Origin: Acidobacteriota bacterium
Lineage (GTDB): Bacteria > Acidobacteriota > Vicinamibacteria > Vicinamibacterales > UBA2999
Direction: 5' to 3'
NCBI GenBank assembly: GCA_947465645.1
Contig: CANIBQ010000052.1
Coordinates: 1 to 36,130 of the forward strand
DNA length: 36,130 bases
Shown here: positions 20,341-28,817 of the stretch, one piece after another
Position numbering within the stretch: position 1 is the stretch's first letter
Layout of the letters: every line of letters starts with the position of its first letter
Program-made: the position numbers and the translations under genes
The notes under the pieces: generated by a model
Seen by the model: only the letters and a program-made list of their open reading frames with translations
Databases searched by the model: none
Told to the model about the DNA's origin: nothing

Positions 20341-21891
20341 CTACTGCGTCTTTCCGGTCAACGGTTTCCCCGCCAGTGTGACCAGGTAGGCCATGGTGTC
20401 CTCGTAAATCAGATCCGCATGCTCTTCGTTGCCGCCGAGTCCCGCGGCGATGCCGTACGGCGTCAGGCCCCGCCGATCCGCCTTTTCGAGATTGGCGCCC
20501 TTCTCGGCCAGGAACTGAATCGTCGGGTTCGCGCCAACGCCCGCCGCGCCATGAAGCGCCGTTCGACCCGCGGCGTTCGCCGCATTGACGTCGAGGCCCA
20601 GCTTCGCCGTGAGCGTGACCGCTTCGAGCGCGTTGGCTTCCTCCTGCGCGCTGCGATAGTCCTGCGACCGCCCGATTCCCGCCGCCAGCATCAACGCCGT
20701 CGTCCCATCCTTCAGCGTCAGGCGCGGATCGGCGCCGGCATCCAGCAGGATGCGCATGATGTTCACGTCACCGGCCGCCGCCGCCAATGCGAACGCGGTC
20801 GCTCCGACCGCGTTCGTGCCATAGGCGTATTGGGCTTTCGAGAAGGGCGAGTAGCCCTTCTGGATCTGCACGTTTGGATTCGCTCCGCGCGAGAGGAGCT
20901 CCCGCACCAGGTTCGGCATGTCGTGCTGCCGGGTCTTCTCGTGGAACGGTCTGTAATAGAACGAATTGATGGCTGCCCATCCTTCGGGCACCGCATGGTG
21001 CAGCGCCGTCCAGCCGAAGGCGTCGGTCCGATCCGGGTCGGCGCCGTTTTTCAGCAGGAACAGCGCGAGCGGCTCGTGTCCGCTCGCGGTCGCCACCACG
21101 AGCGGGGTACCGTTCTCGCGGGGGAGGAAGCAGGGCGAGATGGCCTTGTCAACGGCCGGCTGACCGCCTCGGGACGACACACACAGAGTGCCGGTCTCGT
21201 CGCGCCGGGCATCGACGTCCGCGAGAGGAGCCTCGTCCACGCCGCTGCCCGCCGCGAGCAGGATCCGCGCCGATTCGATATCGCCCTGCTGGCTGGCGAA
21301 GAGGAGTGGGGTGAATCCGCCCCTGGAGCGTGCGTGGACGTCGGCGCCGTGCTCAACCAGCGTCCGGACAACATCAGCATGTTTTCCAGCGGCGGCCCGC
21401 ATGAGCGCCGTGTGCCCCTGTTGCGTCTCCTTCACGTTCACGTGGGCGCCGCGGGCCACCAGCCGCTTCACCGCCTCGGACGCGCCCGTACGCGCGCAGA
21501 CGATCAGCGGCGTTTCGCCGGTCGATTGAGCAAGGTTCGGATCGGCCCCTGCCTCGAGGAGTGTCGCAATCATCGCCGCGCTGCGATTGACGCAACCGAG
21601 CGCGAGAGGCGTCACGCCATATTCGTTGCCCGCGTTGACATTGGCGCCGGCACGAATCAGGAGCTTCGCTACCTCGAGGTTGTCCTGATGTGACGCCCAG
21701 GCCAGGGCGGTGGCGCCGTCCGCCTCTTTCGCATCGACGCTGGCGCCCGCCTTCAGAAGCGACAACAGTACGGCCGGCGCGTCGCCGTTCTTGACCGCGT
21801 GTACGAGCCGCAGGTCGTCGGCGGCCGCGGGCACGCAGGCGACCCAGAGCAGCACGGCGACCAACCCGCCAAGCGGAATGCTTTTCGTCAT
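20341..21891 (-). CDS. Secreted ankyrin-repeat protein
   Basis: 516 residues with a signal peptide (LVAVLLWVACVPAAADD). About ten ankyrin repeats cover the whole mature protein, with units such as DGATALAWASHQDNLEVAKL, LIRAGANVN, YGVTPLALG and GHTALMRAAAGKHADVV. A less regular insertion near residues 225-265 contains three cysteines. It is a protein-binding scaffold, probably periplasmic. It lies 7 bp after the DUF1552 gene and 2 bp before the FAD oxidoreductase, so it is part of the same operon. Ankyrin proteins commonly accompany DUF1592/DUF1552 pairs in Acidobacteriota, to my knowledge, with unknown role. Confidence 0.88.
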   Translation of the reverse strand: MTKSIPLGGLVAVLLWVACVPAAADDLRLVHAVKNGDAPAVLLSLLKAGASVDAKEADGATALAWASHQDNLEVAKLLIRAGANVNAGNEYGVTPLALGCVNRSAAMIATLLEAGADPNLAQSTGETPLIVCARTGASEAVKRLVARGAHVNVKETQQGHTALMRAAAGKHADVVRTLVEHGADVHARSRGGFTPLLFASQQGDIESARILLAAGSGVDEAPLADVDARRDETGTLCVSSRGGQPAVDKAISPCFLPRENGTPLVVATASGHEPLALFLLKNGADPDRTDAFGWTALHHAVPEGWAAINSFYYRPFHEKTRQHDMPNLVRELLSRGANPNVQIQKGYSPFSKAQYAYGTNAVGATAFALAAAAGDVNIMRILLDAGADPRLTLKDGTTALMLAAGIGRSQDYRSAQEEANALEAVTLTAKLGLDVNAANAAGRTALHGAAGVGANPTIQFLAEKGANLEKADRRGLTPYGIAAGLGGNEEHADLIYEDTMAYLVTLAGKPLTGKTQ

Positions 21892-21898
21892 ATTCGCC

Positions 21899-23239
21899 CT
21901 ACACCGAGAGGAGATCGAGCTTCCCTGTGCTGTCGCCGAAGCGCTCCAGCGGCAGCCCCAGTTTGTCCACCAGCGTCAGGTAGAAGTTCGCCATCGGCGT
22001 GTCGGCCTGATAGCGCAGATGACGTCCGCCCTTGATGCCAGCGTCGCCCTGGCCGAAGACAATCAGCGGCAGGTTCCTGACCGAATGCACGTTGCCGTCG
22101 GAGATGCCGCTGCCGAAGGTGAGGAGCATGTGATCGAGCACCGAACCGTCTCCGTCACGCGTCGCCCGCAGTTTCTCGACGTAGTAGGCGAGCAGCTCCG
22201 ACTGCAGCGTCTCGATCCGGACGACCTTCGCAATCTTGTCGGCATCGCCGCCGTGATGCGTCAGCGGGTGGTGGGCGTCAGGAATCCCGATCTCGCCGTA
22301 CGGCCGGTCGGTCTTTTCGCGGCCCATCATGAAGGTGATGACGCGCGTGAGATCGGCCTGAAACGCCAGCACCTGCAGATCGAACATCAGCTTCGCATGT
22401 TCCTGATAGGTGAGCGGGACGCCGACCGGCCGCTCCATCGACGGCAGCTCCCGCGCGCCCTGCCGCTCGGCCATCTCGATCCGATGCTCGATGCTGCGGA
22501 CCGACTCGACGTACTCGGACAGCTTTTCCCGATCGCTCGGGCCGACCTCCTTCAGCAGGCCGGAAATGGACTCGATCACGGAATCGAGGATGCTGCTGTT
22601 TCTCCGGAGCCTGGCGCGCTGCACGCTCGCGTCGGTGCTGCCGAGGTCGCCGAACAAGCGCTCGAACACCCGCCGCGGATTGTGTTCCATGGGGAGCGGG
22701 CTCGTCGGACTCTGCCACGACAGCGTGTTGATGTAGGCGCAGCTCCACCCTTTTTCGCACGCGCCGACGATGCCGGCGGCGTCAAGGCTCAGTTCGAGCG
22801 AGGCGAGCTGCGTCTCTTTCCCGAACTGATGCGCGATGACCTGATCCAGCGACACTCCATTGCGGACATCGTCGCCGTCGGTCCACTTCGGGTGAACCCC
22901 CGTCAGATATGCCCCACACGGGCGCTCGTGCACGCCGACTTCCTCGCCAGGCGCCGAGAGGGCGCTCAGTTGCGACAGGCCGGTCAGCACGGTGAATCGG
23001 TCCCGATACGGCGCCAGTGGCTGGAGGACCTGGGGCAGCTCGAAGGCCGTCCCCTCCACCGCGGGTGTCCAGGTGTCCATGATCCGGCCATTCGGCACGT
23101 ACACGAACGACATCCGCTTGGCCGCCTTGGGCACCGCGGCAAACGCCGGGATCATGCCGTCCAGAAGGGGCAGCGCCAGGCTCGTCCCGACGCCTCGCAG
23201 GAACGTCCGGCGCGGGATCGCCTTCTTGAAAATCATCAT
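21899..23239 (-). CDS. Tat-exported DUF1552 protein
   Basis: 446 residues. ATG at 23239 overlaps the DUF1592 stop as ATGA, with GGAAGGTGG upstream. IPRRTFLRGVGTSLALPLLD at 9-28 is a twin-arginine signal typical of DUF1552. Family signatures: RMSFVYVPNGRIMDTWTP, FTVLTGLS, GAYLTGVHP, SLDQVIA, SIEHRI, PDAHHPLTHHGG, LLTFGSGISDGN and a lone GGRHLRY. The fold is related to sulfatase/DUF1501-like proteins and the biochemical role is unknown. It is always found beside DUF1592-type cytochromes, as here. Confidence 0.9.
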   Translation of the reverse strand: MMIFKKAIPRRTFLRGVGTSLALPLLDGMIPAFAAVPKAAKRMSFVYVPNGRIMDTWTPAVEGTAFELPQVLQPLAPYRDRFTVLTGLSQLSALSAPGEEVGVHERPCGAYLTGVHPKWTDGDDVRNGVSLDQVIAHQFGKETQLASLELSLDAAGIVGACEKGWSCAYINTLSWQSPTSPLPMEHNPRRVFERLFGDLGSTDASVQRARLRRNSSILDSVIESISGLLKEVGPSDREKLSEYVESVRSIEHRIEMAERQGARELPSMERPVGVPLTYQEHAKLMFDLQVLAFQADLTRVITFMMGREKTDRPYGEIGIPDAHHPLTHHGGDADKIAKVVRIETLQSELLAYYVEKLRATRDGDGSVLDHMLLTFGSGISDGNVHSVRNLPLIVFGQGDAGIKGGRHLRYQADTPMANFYLTLVDKLGLPLERFGDSTGKLDLLSV

Positions 23240-25722
23240 GGCTTGTCGTCCACCTTCCTGATCTGAAACGGCATGCTGTTGACCGCGGCGAGGATCAACG
23301 AAGACCACCGGTAATCATCCCGGGCCGCGTCCCGCACGATCGTGCGGATGGCTGGGGCATCGTAGTGTTCCAGGCCCCGGCCGAGCGCGTAGGTCAGGAG
23401 CCTTTCCGCAACCGTCGCCGCAAACTGTTCGGGTTGACTCAGTAGGACCTTGCGAAGGCCGGCGGGTCCGTCGAACTTCGTGCCATCCGGCAGCACCGCG
23501 GAGGCGTCGATCGGCGTGCCGGCGTCGGCGGCCCGCCACTGGCCGATCGCGTCGAAGTTTTCGAGCGCAAATCCGAGCGGGTCCATGCGGGCGTGGCAGG
23601 CGGCACAGGCCGCATTCGCGCGGTGCTGCTCCATCAACTGGCGCAGCGGCACCTTGCCGACCGTTCCGCTTTTTTCGAGGTCCGGCACGTTGGGCGGGGG
23701 AGGCGGCGGAGGCGCGCCCAAAATGTTCTCGAGCACCCACTTGCCGCGCAGCACCACCGACGTCCGGTTGGCATACGACGTCACGGTGAGCAGGCTCCCC
23801 TGCCCCGTCAATCCGCGGCGCGCCTCGAAGGCCGGGCCAAGCGTCACACGCCGGAAGTGGCTGCCGTACACGTCCGGAATGCCGTAGTGCCGCGCGAGGC
23901 GCTCGTTGAGGAACGTATAGTCGGCGTCCAGCAGTCTGAGCACGCTGCGATCTTCGCGAAGCGTGCTTTCGACGAAGAGCTCCGTCTCCTGCCTGAAGGC
24001 GTCCCGCAGGCTGGAGTCGAAGTCGGTGAACAACCCGGAATCCGGTTTTGACGAGTAGAGGTTGCGCAGGTACAGCCACTGTCCGGCAAAATTGGTGACC
24101 AGCGTCCGTGAGCGAGCATCGCGGAGCATGCGCCGAACCTGCTGCGCCAACACGGCCGGATCCGAGAGCTTGCCCTGCTCGGCGGCGTTCAGCAGGTCAT
24201 CGTCCGGGATGCTGCTCCAGAGGAAAAACGACAGCCGCGAGGCGAGATCGAGGTCACTGACGCGATGGACCGAGCCCGGCGCCGCGCTGGCCGGTTCGCG
24301 CTCGATACGGAACAGAAATTCGGGGGCGACGAGGATCCGGCTGATCCCCGCCCGGATTCCTGCCTCGAAGTCTTCGCCGTCACGGCGAACGGACTGATAT
24401 ACGCCAAGGACCGGCTGGACGTCCTTCTGCGTGACCGGCCGGCGGTACGCCCGGCGCGCGAGCCCTGCGAAAATCTTCGTGGCGCACGCTTCCTCTTCTT
24501 CCGCGCGCGCCGGACGGCAGACGAACACCTTTTGGCGGCTCGGCGTGTCTCCGACCCCGGTGACACTGAAAGGTCCCGCAATCTCGATGTGCTCGATCGC
24601 AGGGTCGCCGCCCTTGAATTGCACCCTGTCTACTTCGGTCATGCGCGGCCGAAGCACGCCTTCAGGCACCAGGTTTTCGTGCAGGAACGAGGCGCCGACC
24701 AGCCGCGAGCCTGCCTTGGCAAAGAAGCGCGCTTCGAGGAGCGCTTCCACCTCGGTGAGCTGGTAATGCTCGCTCTCTTCGTTCCCCAGATAACTGGCCG
24801 GCGAAAAGGGCGGGCCTCCGACGATCATCTTCGGGCCGCCGCCGACGGTCACCCGCTTGATCCGTTCGCCGTCCAGCCGGAAATCGAGCTGGTGCGATTC
24901 GAAGAGCCCGCGGATGTAACCCCTCGAGTTCCTCTGCAGCGTCGCTTTGATCGTGTATTCGCCATCGAGCGGGAAGTGGTGGCGGACCGCGATGCCGCCG
25001 CGCGATCCGAACGGCAGGTCCTCGCTCATCCGGTCTTCCTGCAGGAGAAACAGGTCGACCGGGTAGGTCACCGAGGCCGGACCAGCGTCCGGCTCTCCGA
25101 CGGCGAGACTGCTGATCTTGAACGCCGCCGACATATACCGTTCCATCAGGAGCGGTGTGACCGAAAGGGCGGAACTGATGTTGTCGAACCCGTATTTCAC
25201 CTCGTCGATGGGAAGGAGCGAGTCGCCATCGATTTCAGTCGCAAGGAGGTCGCGAACGGCGTTGGTGTATTCGAGTCGATTCAAACGCCGGAGGATTGTC
25301 CTGCCGGGGTTGGGGTTGCGTGCGGACGCGCCGTCGAGCTCGCTCTCGAGATGCGCGACCAGGGAATCGTAGGCGGCCGCATCCGGTCGCGGACCGCCGG
25401 CCGGCGGCATGGCGCGCGTCCGAAGCTTCTGCACGACCTTCTCCCATACCTCTGGCGCCGCACCGGCATTCGAAACATCGACGGCGTTCGCGTCGAGCGC
25501 GAGTCCGGCGGTCTTGAGATTGGGGTTGTGACAGGTGACGCAGTAGCGATCGAGGAATGCACGGTGTTCAGCGCCGGGCGAGAGAGGTGCCGCCTTCGCC
25601 GTGGCCGGGATCGCAGCCGGAACGGGGCCGGATGCCTGCGGCCGGGCTGCGTGAAGGAACCCCGCTCCCGCGACGAGAAGAACGCCCCAGGCCCCCAGGA
25701 CCACCGTCGCCATCACCCGCAT
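23236..25722 (-). CDS. Exported DUF1587/DUF1592/DUF1595/DUF1588/DUF1585 c-type cytochrome-like protein
   Basis: 828 residues from ATG at 25722 (GGAGGG about 10 bp upstream; MATVVLGAWGVLLVAGAGFL is the membrane-targeting stretch). Heme c motif CVTCH at 61-65 (with RYCVTCHNPNLKTAGLALD) and a second CAACH near 708 (ACAACHARMDPLGFALENFD). Between them lie the usual domains: RRLNRLEYTNAVRDLL (DUF1587), DLASRLSFFLWSSIPDD (DUF1592), and SYANRTSVVLRGKWVLEN before a short polyproline run (DUF1588). The C-terminus ending ILAAVNSMPFQIRK is DUF1585. These planctomycete/acidobacterial proteins are thought to handle extracellular redox chemistry; the substrate is unknown. First gene of the operon. Confidence 0.9.
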   Translation of the reverse strand: MRVMATVVLGAWGVLLVAGAGFLHAARPQASGPVPAAIPATAKAAPLSPGAEHRAFLDRYCVTCHNPNLKTAGLALDANAVDVSNAGAAPEVWEKVVQKLRTRAMPPAGGPRPDAAAYDSLVAHLESELDGASARNPNPGRTILRRLNRLEYTNAVRDLLATEIDGDSLLPIDEVKYGFDNISSALSVTPLLMERYMSAAFKISSLAVGEPDAGPASVTYPVDLFLLQEDRMSEDLPFGSRGGIAVRHHFPLDGEYTIKATLQRNSRGYIRGLFESHQLDFRLDGERIKRVTVGGGPKMIVGGPPFSPASYLGNEESEHYQLTEVEALLEARFFAKAGSRLVGASFLHENLVPEGVLRPRMTEVDRVQFKGGDPAIEHIEIAGPFSVTGVGDTPSRQKVFVCRPARAEEEEACATKIFAGLARRAYRRPVTQKDVQPVLGVYQSVRRDGEDFEAGIRAGISRILVAPEFLFRIEREPASAAPGSVHRVSDLDLASRLSFFLWSSIPDDDLLNAAEQGKLSDPAVLAQQVRRMLRDARSRTLVTNFAGQWLYLRNLYSSKPDSGLFTDFDSSLRDAFRQETELFVESTLREDRSVLRLLDADYTFLNERLARHYGIPDVYGSHFRRVTLGPAFEARRGLTGQGSLLTVTSYANRTSVVLRGKWVLENILGAPPPPPPPNVPDLEKSGTVGKVPLRQLMEQHRANAACAACHARMDPLGFALENFDAIGQWRAADAGTPIDASAVLPDGTKFDGPAGLRKVLLSQPEQFAATVAERLLTYALGRGLEHYDAPAIRTIVRDAARDDYRWSSLILAAVNSMPFQIRKVDDKP

Positions 25723-25910
25723 CGGAGTGAACCCTCCACGGTATTGACTGCCAGGCTCCGGGTACCACCCCCCGGCCCTGGTTGCCGACACTTACGACTA
25801 TCGACGCGAAGATCCTAGTGTCCGAACTGCAGTGTGTAAAGGAGAATACGGCCGCGCCTCACACGCCGAGCAGCGAGAAATGCGCCTTCATTTGCGCGCC
25901 ACGCAAGTAC

Positions 25911-25933
25911 GTAGTGTCCGCCTTCAGGCGGAT
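25911..25933. repeat. Second copy of the TTCA hairpin repeat
   Basis: GTCCGCC-TTCA-GGCGGAT at 25916-25933, preceded by ACGTAGT exactly as at 18624. It opens the second island. The surrounding 25723-26178 has no recognisable gene, apart from this element and repeat A. Confidence 0.7.
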
Positions 25934-25978
25934 CGTCGCGCGCCAGTGGCGGGCGGGTCCTTGGGGGCCGGTCGACGC

Positions 25979-26069
25979 GCGGCGGGCCGGACACTCCGCT
26001 CCGGCGATGCGGCTCGGAGCCCGGTCAAACGCATCTCCGGGGACATGTCGGCGGCACGTGGGGCCCCTG
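25979..26069 (+). repeat. Dispersed repeat A, copy 1
   Basis: About 91 bp, roughly 94% identical by eye to the reverse complement of 28624-28713. The core includes GATGCGGCTCGGAGCCCGGT and CAAACGCATCTCCGGGGA. It bounds the left side of the second accessory island. Confidence 0.8.
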
Positions 26070-26178
26070 CCACCCGCCAGTTGGAACCAGATCATCGCCC
26101 GGCTCAAGCAGATCGAGGCATTGCGCGAGGTTGCCTGAGCGCTTGCCACTCGCCTCCGAAGGCCCTACGGTAGCCACC

Positions 26179-26400
26179 GTGAGCCCCTTCCGCGCCCCGG
26201 TCGAGAACGGCCGTCTGATCCTCGATGAGCCAACTGCGTTGCTCGAGGGAACCGTCGTCGACTTGGTCGCCGACGATGAAGGCGACTGCCTCACCGAGGA
26301 TGAGCGCCGCGTGGACGATGAGACTCCGCCTTGCGATGCTATTGCGGCGAATGTTCGTGGTCGTGTGGCCAGCATGGAGACGACGACTCTGCATCCATGA
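26179..26400 (+). CDS. Orphan antitoxin-like small protein
   Basis: 73 residues from a GTG at 26179. FRAPVENGRLILDEPTALLE followed by GTVVDLVADDEGD and LTEDERR resembles short antitoxins (AF2212/DUF104-like pattern: ...NGRL.LDEP..LPEGT.V.LV). The C-terminal third departs from the usual helix and may be frameshifted. The expected toxin is not next to it; an HEAGH fragment overlaps its end instead. It is either a solitary antitoxin or a remnant. Confidence 0.5.
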   Translation: MSPFRAPVENGRLILDEPTALLEGTVVDLVADDEGDCLTEDERRVDDETPPCDAIAANVRGRVASMETTTLHP

Positions 26401-26494
26401 GGCTGGGCACGCCCTGATCGCCTACCTCACCGGAGTTCCCTATTGTGAGGTAACCATTGAACCGCTCCGGGAGCACGGCGCGCTCGGAGGCTAA
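26389..26494 (+). pseudogene. Fragment of an HEAGH metalloprotease domain (FtsH/M41-like)
   Basis: The frame reads CIHEAGHALIAYLTGVPYC and then EVTIEPLREHGALGG-stop. HEAGH followed by A(V/L)IAYL.GVP..EVTI is the zinc-binding helix and next strand of M41-type peptidases. Only about 35 residues remain, with no start or second metal ligand. It overlaps the antitoxin-like frame by about 12 bp. Downstream sequence in another frame (RIVSWLMRIDAVRQAGR) may be more debris. Confidence 0.5.
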
Positions 26495-26587
26495 ATCGAA
26501 TCGTCTCCTGGCTCATGCGGATCGACGCCGTTCGCCAGGCCGGCCGAGTGCTTGCCGGTCGAGAGCCGAAAGCCGTACAGTAGCCGC

Positions 26588-26833
26588 ATGGAAGTTCACG
26601 TGACGCCCGAAACGGCCAAGAAACTAAATGACCTTGCGGCCGCCAGCGGGCGTGCGCCGGAAGAAATCATTGAGGATGCCCTGGCCGGTTACCTCGCCCA
26701 CGTGGCCTCAGTCCGAGAGACGCTCGACAGCCGGTACGACGATCTCAAGAGCGGTCGCGCCAAACCGATCGACGGCGAAGAGGCCTTTCGCCGACTGCGC
26801 GAAAAGAGCGAGCGTCGACGCTCTGGCGGATGA
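26588..26833 (+). CDS. parD: ParD/RHH-type antitoxin
   Basis: 81 residues. MEVHVTPETAKKLNDLAAAS and EEIIEDALAGYLAHV form a ribbon-helix-helix-like N-terminus; the C-terminal charged tail (SGRAKPIDGEEAFRRLREKS) is typical of toxin-binding tails. It should bind the ParE toxin and repress its own promoter. No strong ribosome site is seen. Its stop codon overlaps the toxin start as ATGA. Confidence 0.8.
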   Translation: MEVHVTPETAKKLNDLAAASGRAPEEIIEDALAGYLAHVASVRETLDSRYDDLKSGRAKPIDGEEAFRRLREKSERRRSGG

Positions 26834-27144
26834 GCGGCTACGCCTTCCACCCGGAGGCGTTCGCAGACCTCGAGGAGATTTGGGACCACATCGCGGACGA
26901 CAACATCGACGCTGCCGACCGGGTCCTTGCCGACATCTATTCGACAATCACTACGCTTGCCGCATCACCACGCATCGGACATCGGCGCCCTGACTTGACC
27001 AGACGTCCGCTACGGTTCCATGTCGCGCGCGACCAATACCTCATCGCGTACGCACCTGACGAGAAGCCGCTATGGATCGTCGCGGTGATCCAGGGTCACC
27101 GCGATCCCCGCATCATGGCTGCGATTCTTCGAGGTCGGGAATGA
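26830..27144 (+). CDS. parE: ParE/RelE-family toxin
   Basis: 104 residues, start overlapping parD by 4 bp. FHPEAFADLEEIWDHIADDN at the N-terminus, LAASPRIGHRRPDLTRRPLR, and the C-terminal strand YLIAYAPDEKPLWIVAVIQG then HRDPRI are the ParE pattern. ParE toxins poison DNA gyrase; RelE relatives cut mRNA on the ribosome. The RP-x-R-F and VIQGHRDPR ending favours ParE. A complete pair, likely functional. Confidence 0.87.
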   Translation: MSGYAFHPEAFADLEEIWDHIADDNIDAADRVLADIYSTITTLAASPRIGHRRPDLTRRPLRFHVARDQYLIAYAPDEKPLWIVAVIQGHRDPRIMAAILRGRE

Positions 27145-27207
27145 AGGCGAAAATGGACCGAGAACCAGGAGGGCAAGTGGCAGTGCCCGTCCTTTGAAGT
27201 CTAGCGG

Positions 27208-27411
27208 CTAGTCATCTTTGAGCAGCTTCGCTAAGCATTCAGGACACACTGGGAACGAGCCTGGAACCGGCTCGCTCGTGACGCTTGGCTCCATATGGAG
27301 TACGCCCGTGGCTTCATCCTTGATCGCCGGCCCGCCGTTCCAGAGGTAGTACCTCACCTTATCGTTGTCCACCAACTTGTGGTCGGGGCAGCTATGACAC
27401 GCGATGGGCAT
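27208..27411 (-). CDS. Small putative zinc-ribbon protein
   Basis: 67 residues. Two cysteine pairs, ACHSCP near the N-terminus and VCPECLAKLL at the C-terminus, are spaced as in a zinc ribbon. AGGA lies about 10 bp upstream of the ATG. It is encoded 28 bp downstream of the FRG gene on the same strand, suggesting one transcript. No family is recognised. Confidence 0.55.
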   Translation of the reverse strand: MPIACHSCPDHKLVDNDKVRYYLWNGGPAIKDEATGVLHMEPSVTSEPVPGSFPVCPECLAKLLKDD

Positions 27412-27439
27412 ACAGGCGAAATCCTAGCCGAATCCATGT

Positions 27440-28459
27440 TTACGTTGGTGTTCCCCGGGACTGTGTCGCAGCGGATCTGATCTTCCAAGGCGGCGGATCC
27501 GCGAGCACGCTTGGTCGAAGCGGGTGTGTTCGGAGGGAGCGGGCGAGACCATCGAGATCGGGGAACAGCGTGGCTGCAGTCACATTCATGGTCGAGAGTC
27601 TGCAGAGCGCTTCTTCGCGTAGGGACGCAGGCAGCACGAAGCGGCGGAGATCTCGTGGCGCGCCGCTGTTGGCCGGCAGATTTTCAGCGAAGCTCAGAGT
27701 GGGATTTGCAACGCATAGGAACAAAGCCTGCTGGGCCGCCTGACGCGCGTCCGGCTTCCATGGATCGACAGGGAATACGCCAGTGAATGGCACGAAGGAC
27801 TCGAACAGTTTGTCCGGATAGCGGCTGTGGACGAGGCTGTAAACGAGGTGCATCTGCGCGCCGGATACGCGGCCAAACGTCAACTCGATTGAGGTCCGCT
27901 CGTTACCCGTCATGATCGCCGCGCACGCCAGCGCGCACGACGCGTCGTTGATCGCCCACACGACACGTTCGCTCTCACCGCTCGGCTCGAACGCGAAGAA
28001 CAGCGCGATGTACGGAGACCGCGTCACGTCGAGGAACCGCGTCGGGCCGCCATAGTGTTGGATCAGGCCGAGCCAAGCGGCTGCGTCGTTGTCGTGTGGG
28101 ATCAAATGTGGCGGTAGCAGCTGTGGCGCCCTTCGGACGAACTGCCAGAGTGTCAATCGCTCTGCATCTCGCGCCCGGTCGCCGGGGAACTCCCGCTCAA
28201 GGCTCGTCTGCAGCGGCCACTCGGCGCGGTCATGACCGCGGAACACCCACTGTTGCCGAGTCATGAAGTCGGCCACTTCGACGAACTCAGCCCGCGTTGC
28301 GAGTCTCTGCTCCTCGTATGTCCCATCCAACGGTGCTTCGGCGACTTCGAGCCGCTGCTCTTGACGACATGGGAAGACCGGCGTGGAACACATTCGATTA
28401 GATTGCCAGCCGCGATTCCGCAGCTTGAACTTGCACCCGCCGGCGTCTAGCGATTCCAT
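27440..28459 (-). CDS. FRG-domain protein
   Basis: About 339 residues; the start is uncertain (ATG 28459 or ATG 28393, neither with a clear ribosome site). The FRG domain is clear: WVFRGHDRAEWPLQTSLER near 71, then LIQHYGGPTRFLDVTRSPYI near 132 and ALFFAFEP. The C-terminal half (RRFVLPASLREEALCRLSTM) matches the usual end of FRG proteins. The biochemical function is not established; such genes are often found in mobile or defence-type neighbourhoods. Here it is inside an island with toxin-antitoxin genes and dispersed repeats. It is not a transposase or nuclease of any recognised type. Confidence 0.8.
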   Translation of the reverse strand: MESLDAGGCKFKLRNRGWQSNRMCSTPVFPCRQEQRLEVAEAPLDGTYEEQRLATRAEFVEVADFMTRQQWVFRGHDRAEWPLQTSLEREFPGDRARDAERLTLWQFVRRAPQLLPPHLIPHDNDAAAWLGLIQHYGGPTRFLDVTRSPYIALFFAFEPSGESERVVWAINDASCALACAAIMTGNERTSIELTFGRVSGAQMHLVYSLVHSRYPDKLFESFVPFTGVFPVDPWKPDARQAAQQALFLCVANPTLSFAENLPANSGAPRDLRRFVLPASLREEALCRLSTMNVTAATLFPDLDGLARSLRTHPLRPSVLADPPPWKIRSAATQSRGTPT

Positions 28460-28493
28460 CAACCGGTCAAATCGAACACTGCTTGCGCATCGA

Positions 28494-28572
28494 GGCGGCG
28501 GGCCGGATGCTCCGCGTAGCGATGCGTTCGAGGAGCCCGCTCGGCGTCAGTCTGACAAACGCATCGCAGGGG
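28494..28572 (+). repeat. Dispersed repeat A, copy 2 (diverged)
   Basis: GGCGGCGGGCCGGATGCTCC through TGACAAACGCATCGCAGGGG is a diverged copy of repeat A, same orientation as 25979-26069. It faces the inverted copy at 28624, so the two can fold into one long hairpin. Confidence 0.65.
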
Positions 28573-28623
28573 CCGAAGTCCTCGTGGGGTGGAGGAGCGG
28601 TTCGGATGGAGCCGCGACGGAGG

Positions 28624-28713
28624 GGTCCCCACGTTCCGCTGACATATCCCCGGAGATGCGTTTGACCGGGCTCCGAGCCGCATCGCCGGAGCGGAGCGTC
28701 CGGCCCGCCGCCG
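28624..28713 (-). repeat. Dispersed repeat A, copy 3 (inverted)
   Basis: Reverse complement nearly identical to 25979-26069. It bounds the right side of the second island. No gene is seen in 28463-28817. Confidence 0.8.
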
Positions 28714-28744
28714 GTGCCAGTGAATCTAAGGAACAGACGAATAT

Positions 28745-28812
28745 GAGGCGAGCCTGACCCGCCTCCGCCGCTTCGCGGCTTCGGCGCGCCAAGCAAGGCT
28801 TCGCCCCACAGG
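28745..28812 (-). terminator. Long hairpin of the GGCGAGCCT family downstream of the amidohydrolase
   Basis: On the minus strand, CCTGTGGGGCGAAGCCTTG is followed by a GC-rich insert and AGGCTCGCC, an expanded version of the POR terminator hairpin at 11212. It begins 5 bp after the amidohydrolase stop. There is no strong U-tract (CTCATATTCG follows). Confidence 0.45.
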
Positions 28813-28817
28813 TCGGT

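Noticed and set aside
24265..25818. 517-residue open frame antisense to the DUF1592 gene
   Set aside because: No recognisable motif or ribosome site; the minus strand carries heme-binding and DUF motifs.
26095..26138. Short in-frame tail WNQIIARLKQIEALREVA
   Set aside because: Looks like a gene end but no body can be identified; left as possible debris.
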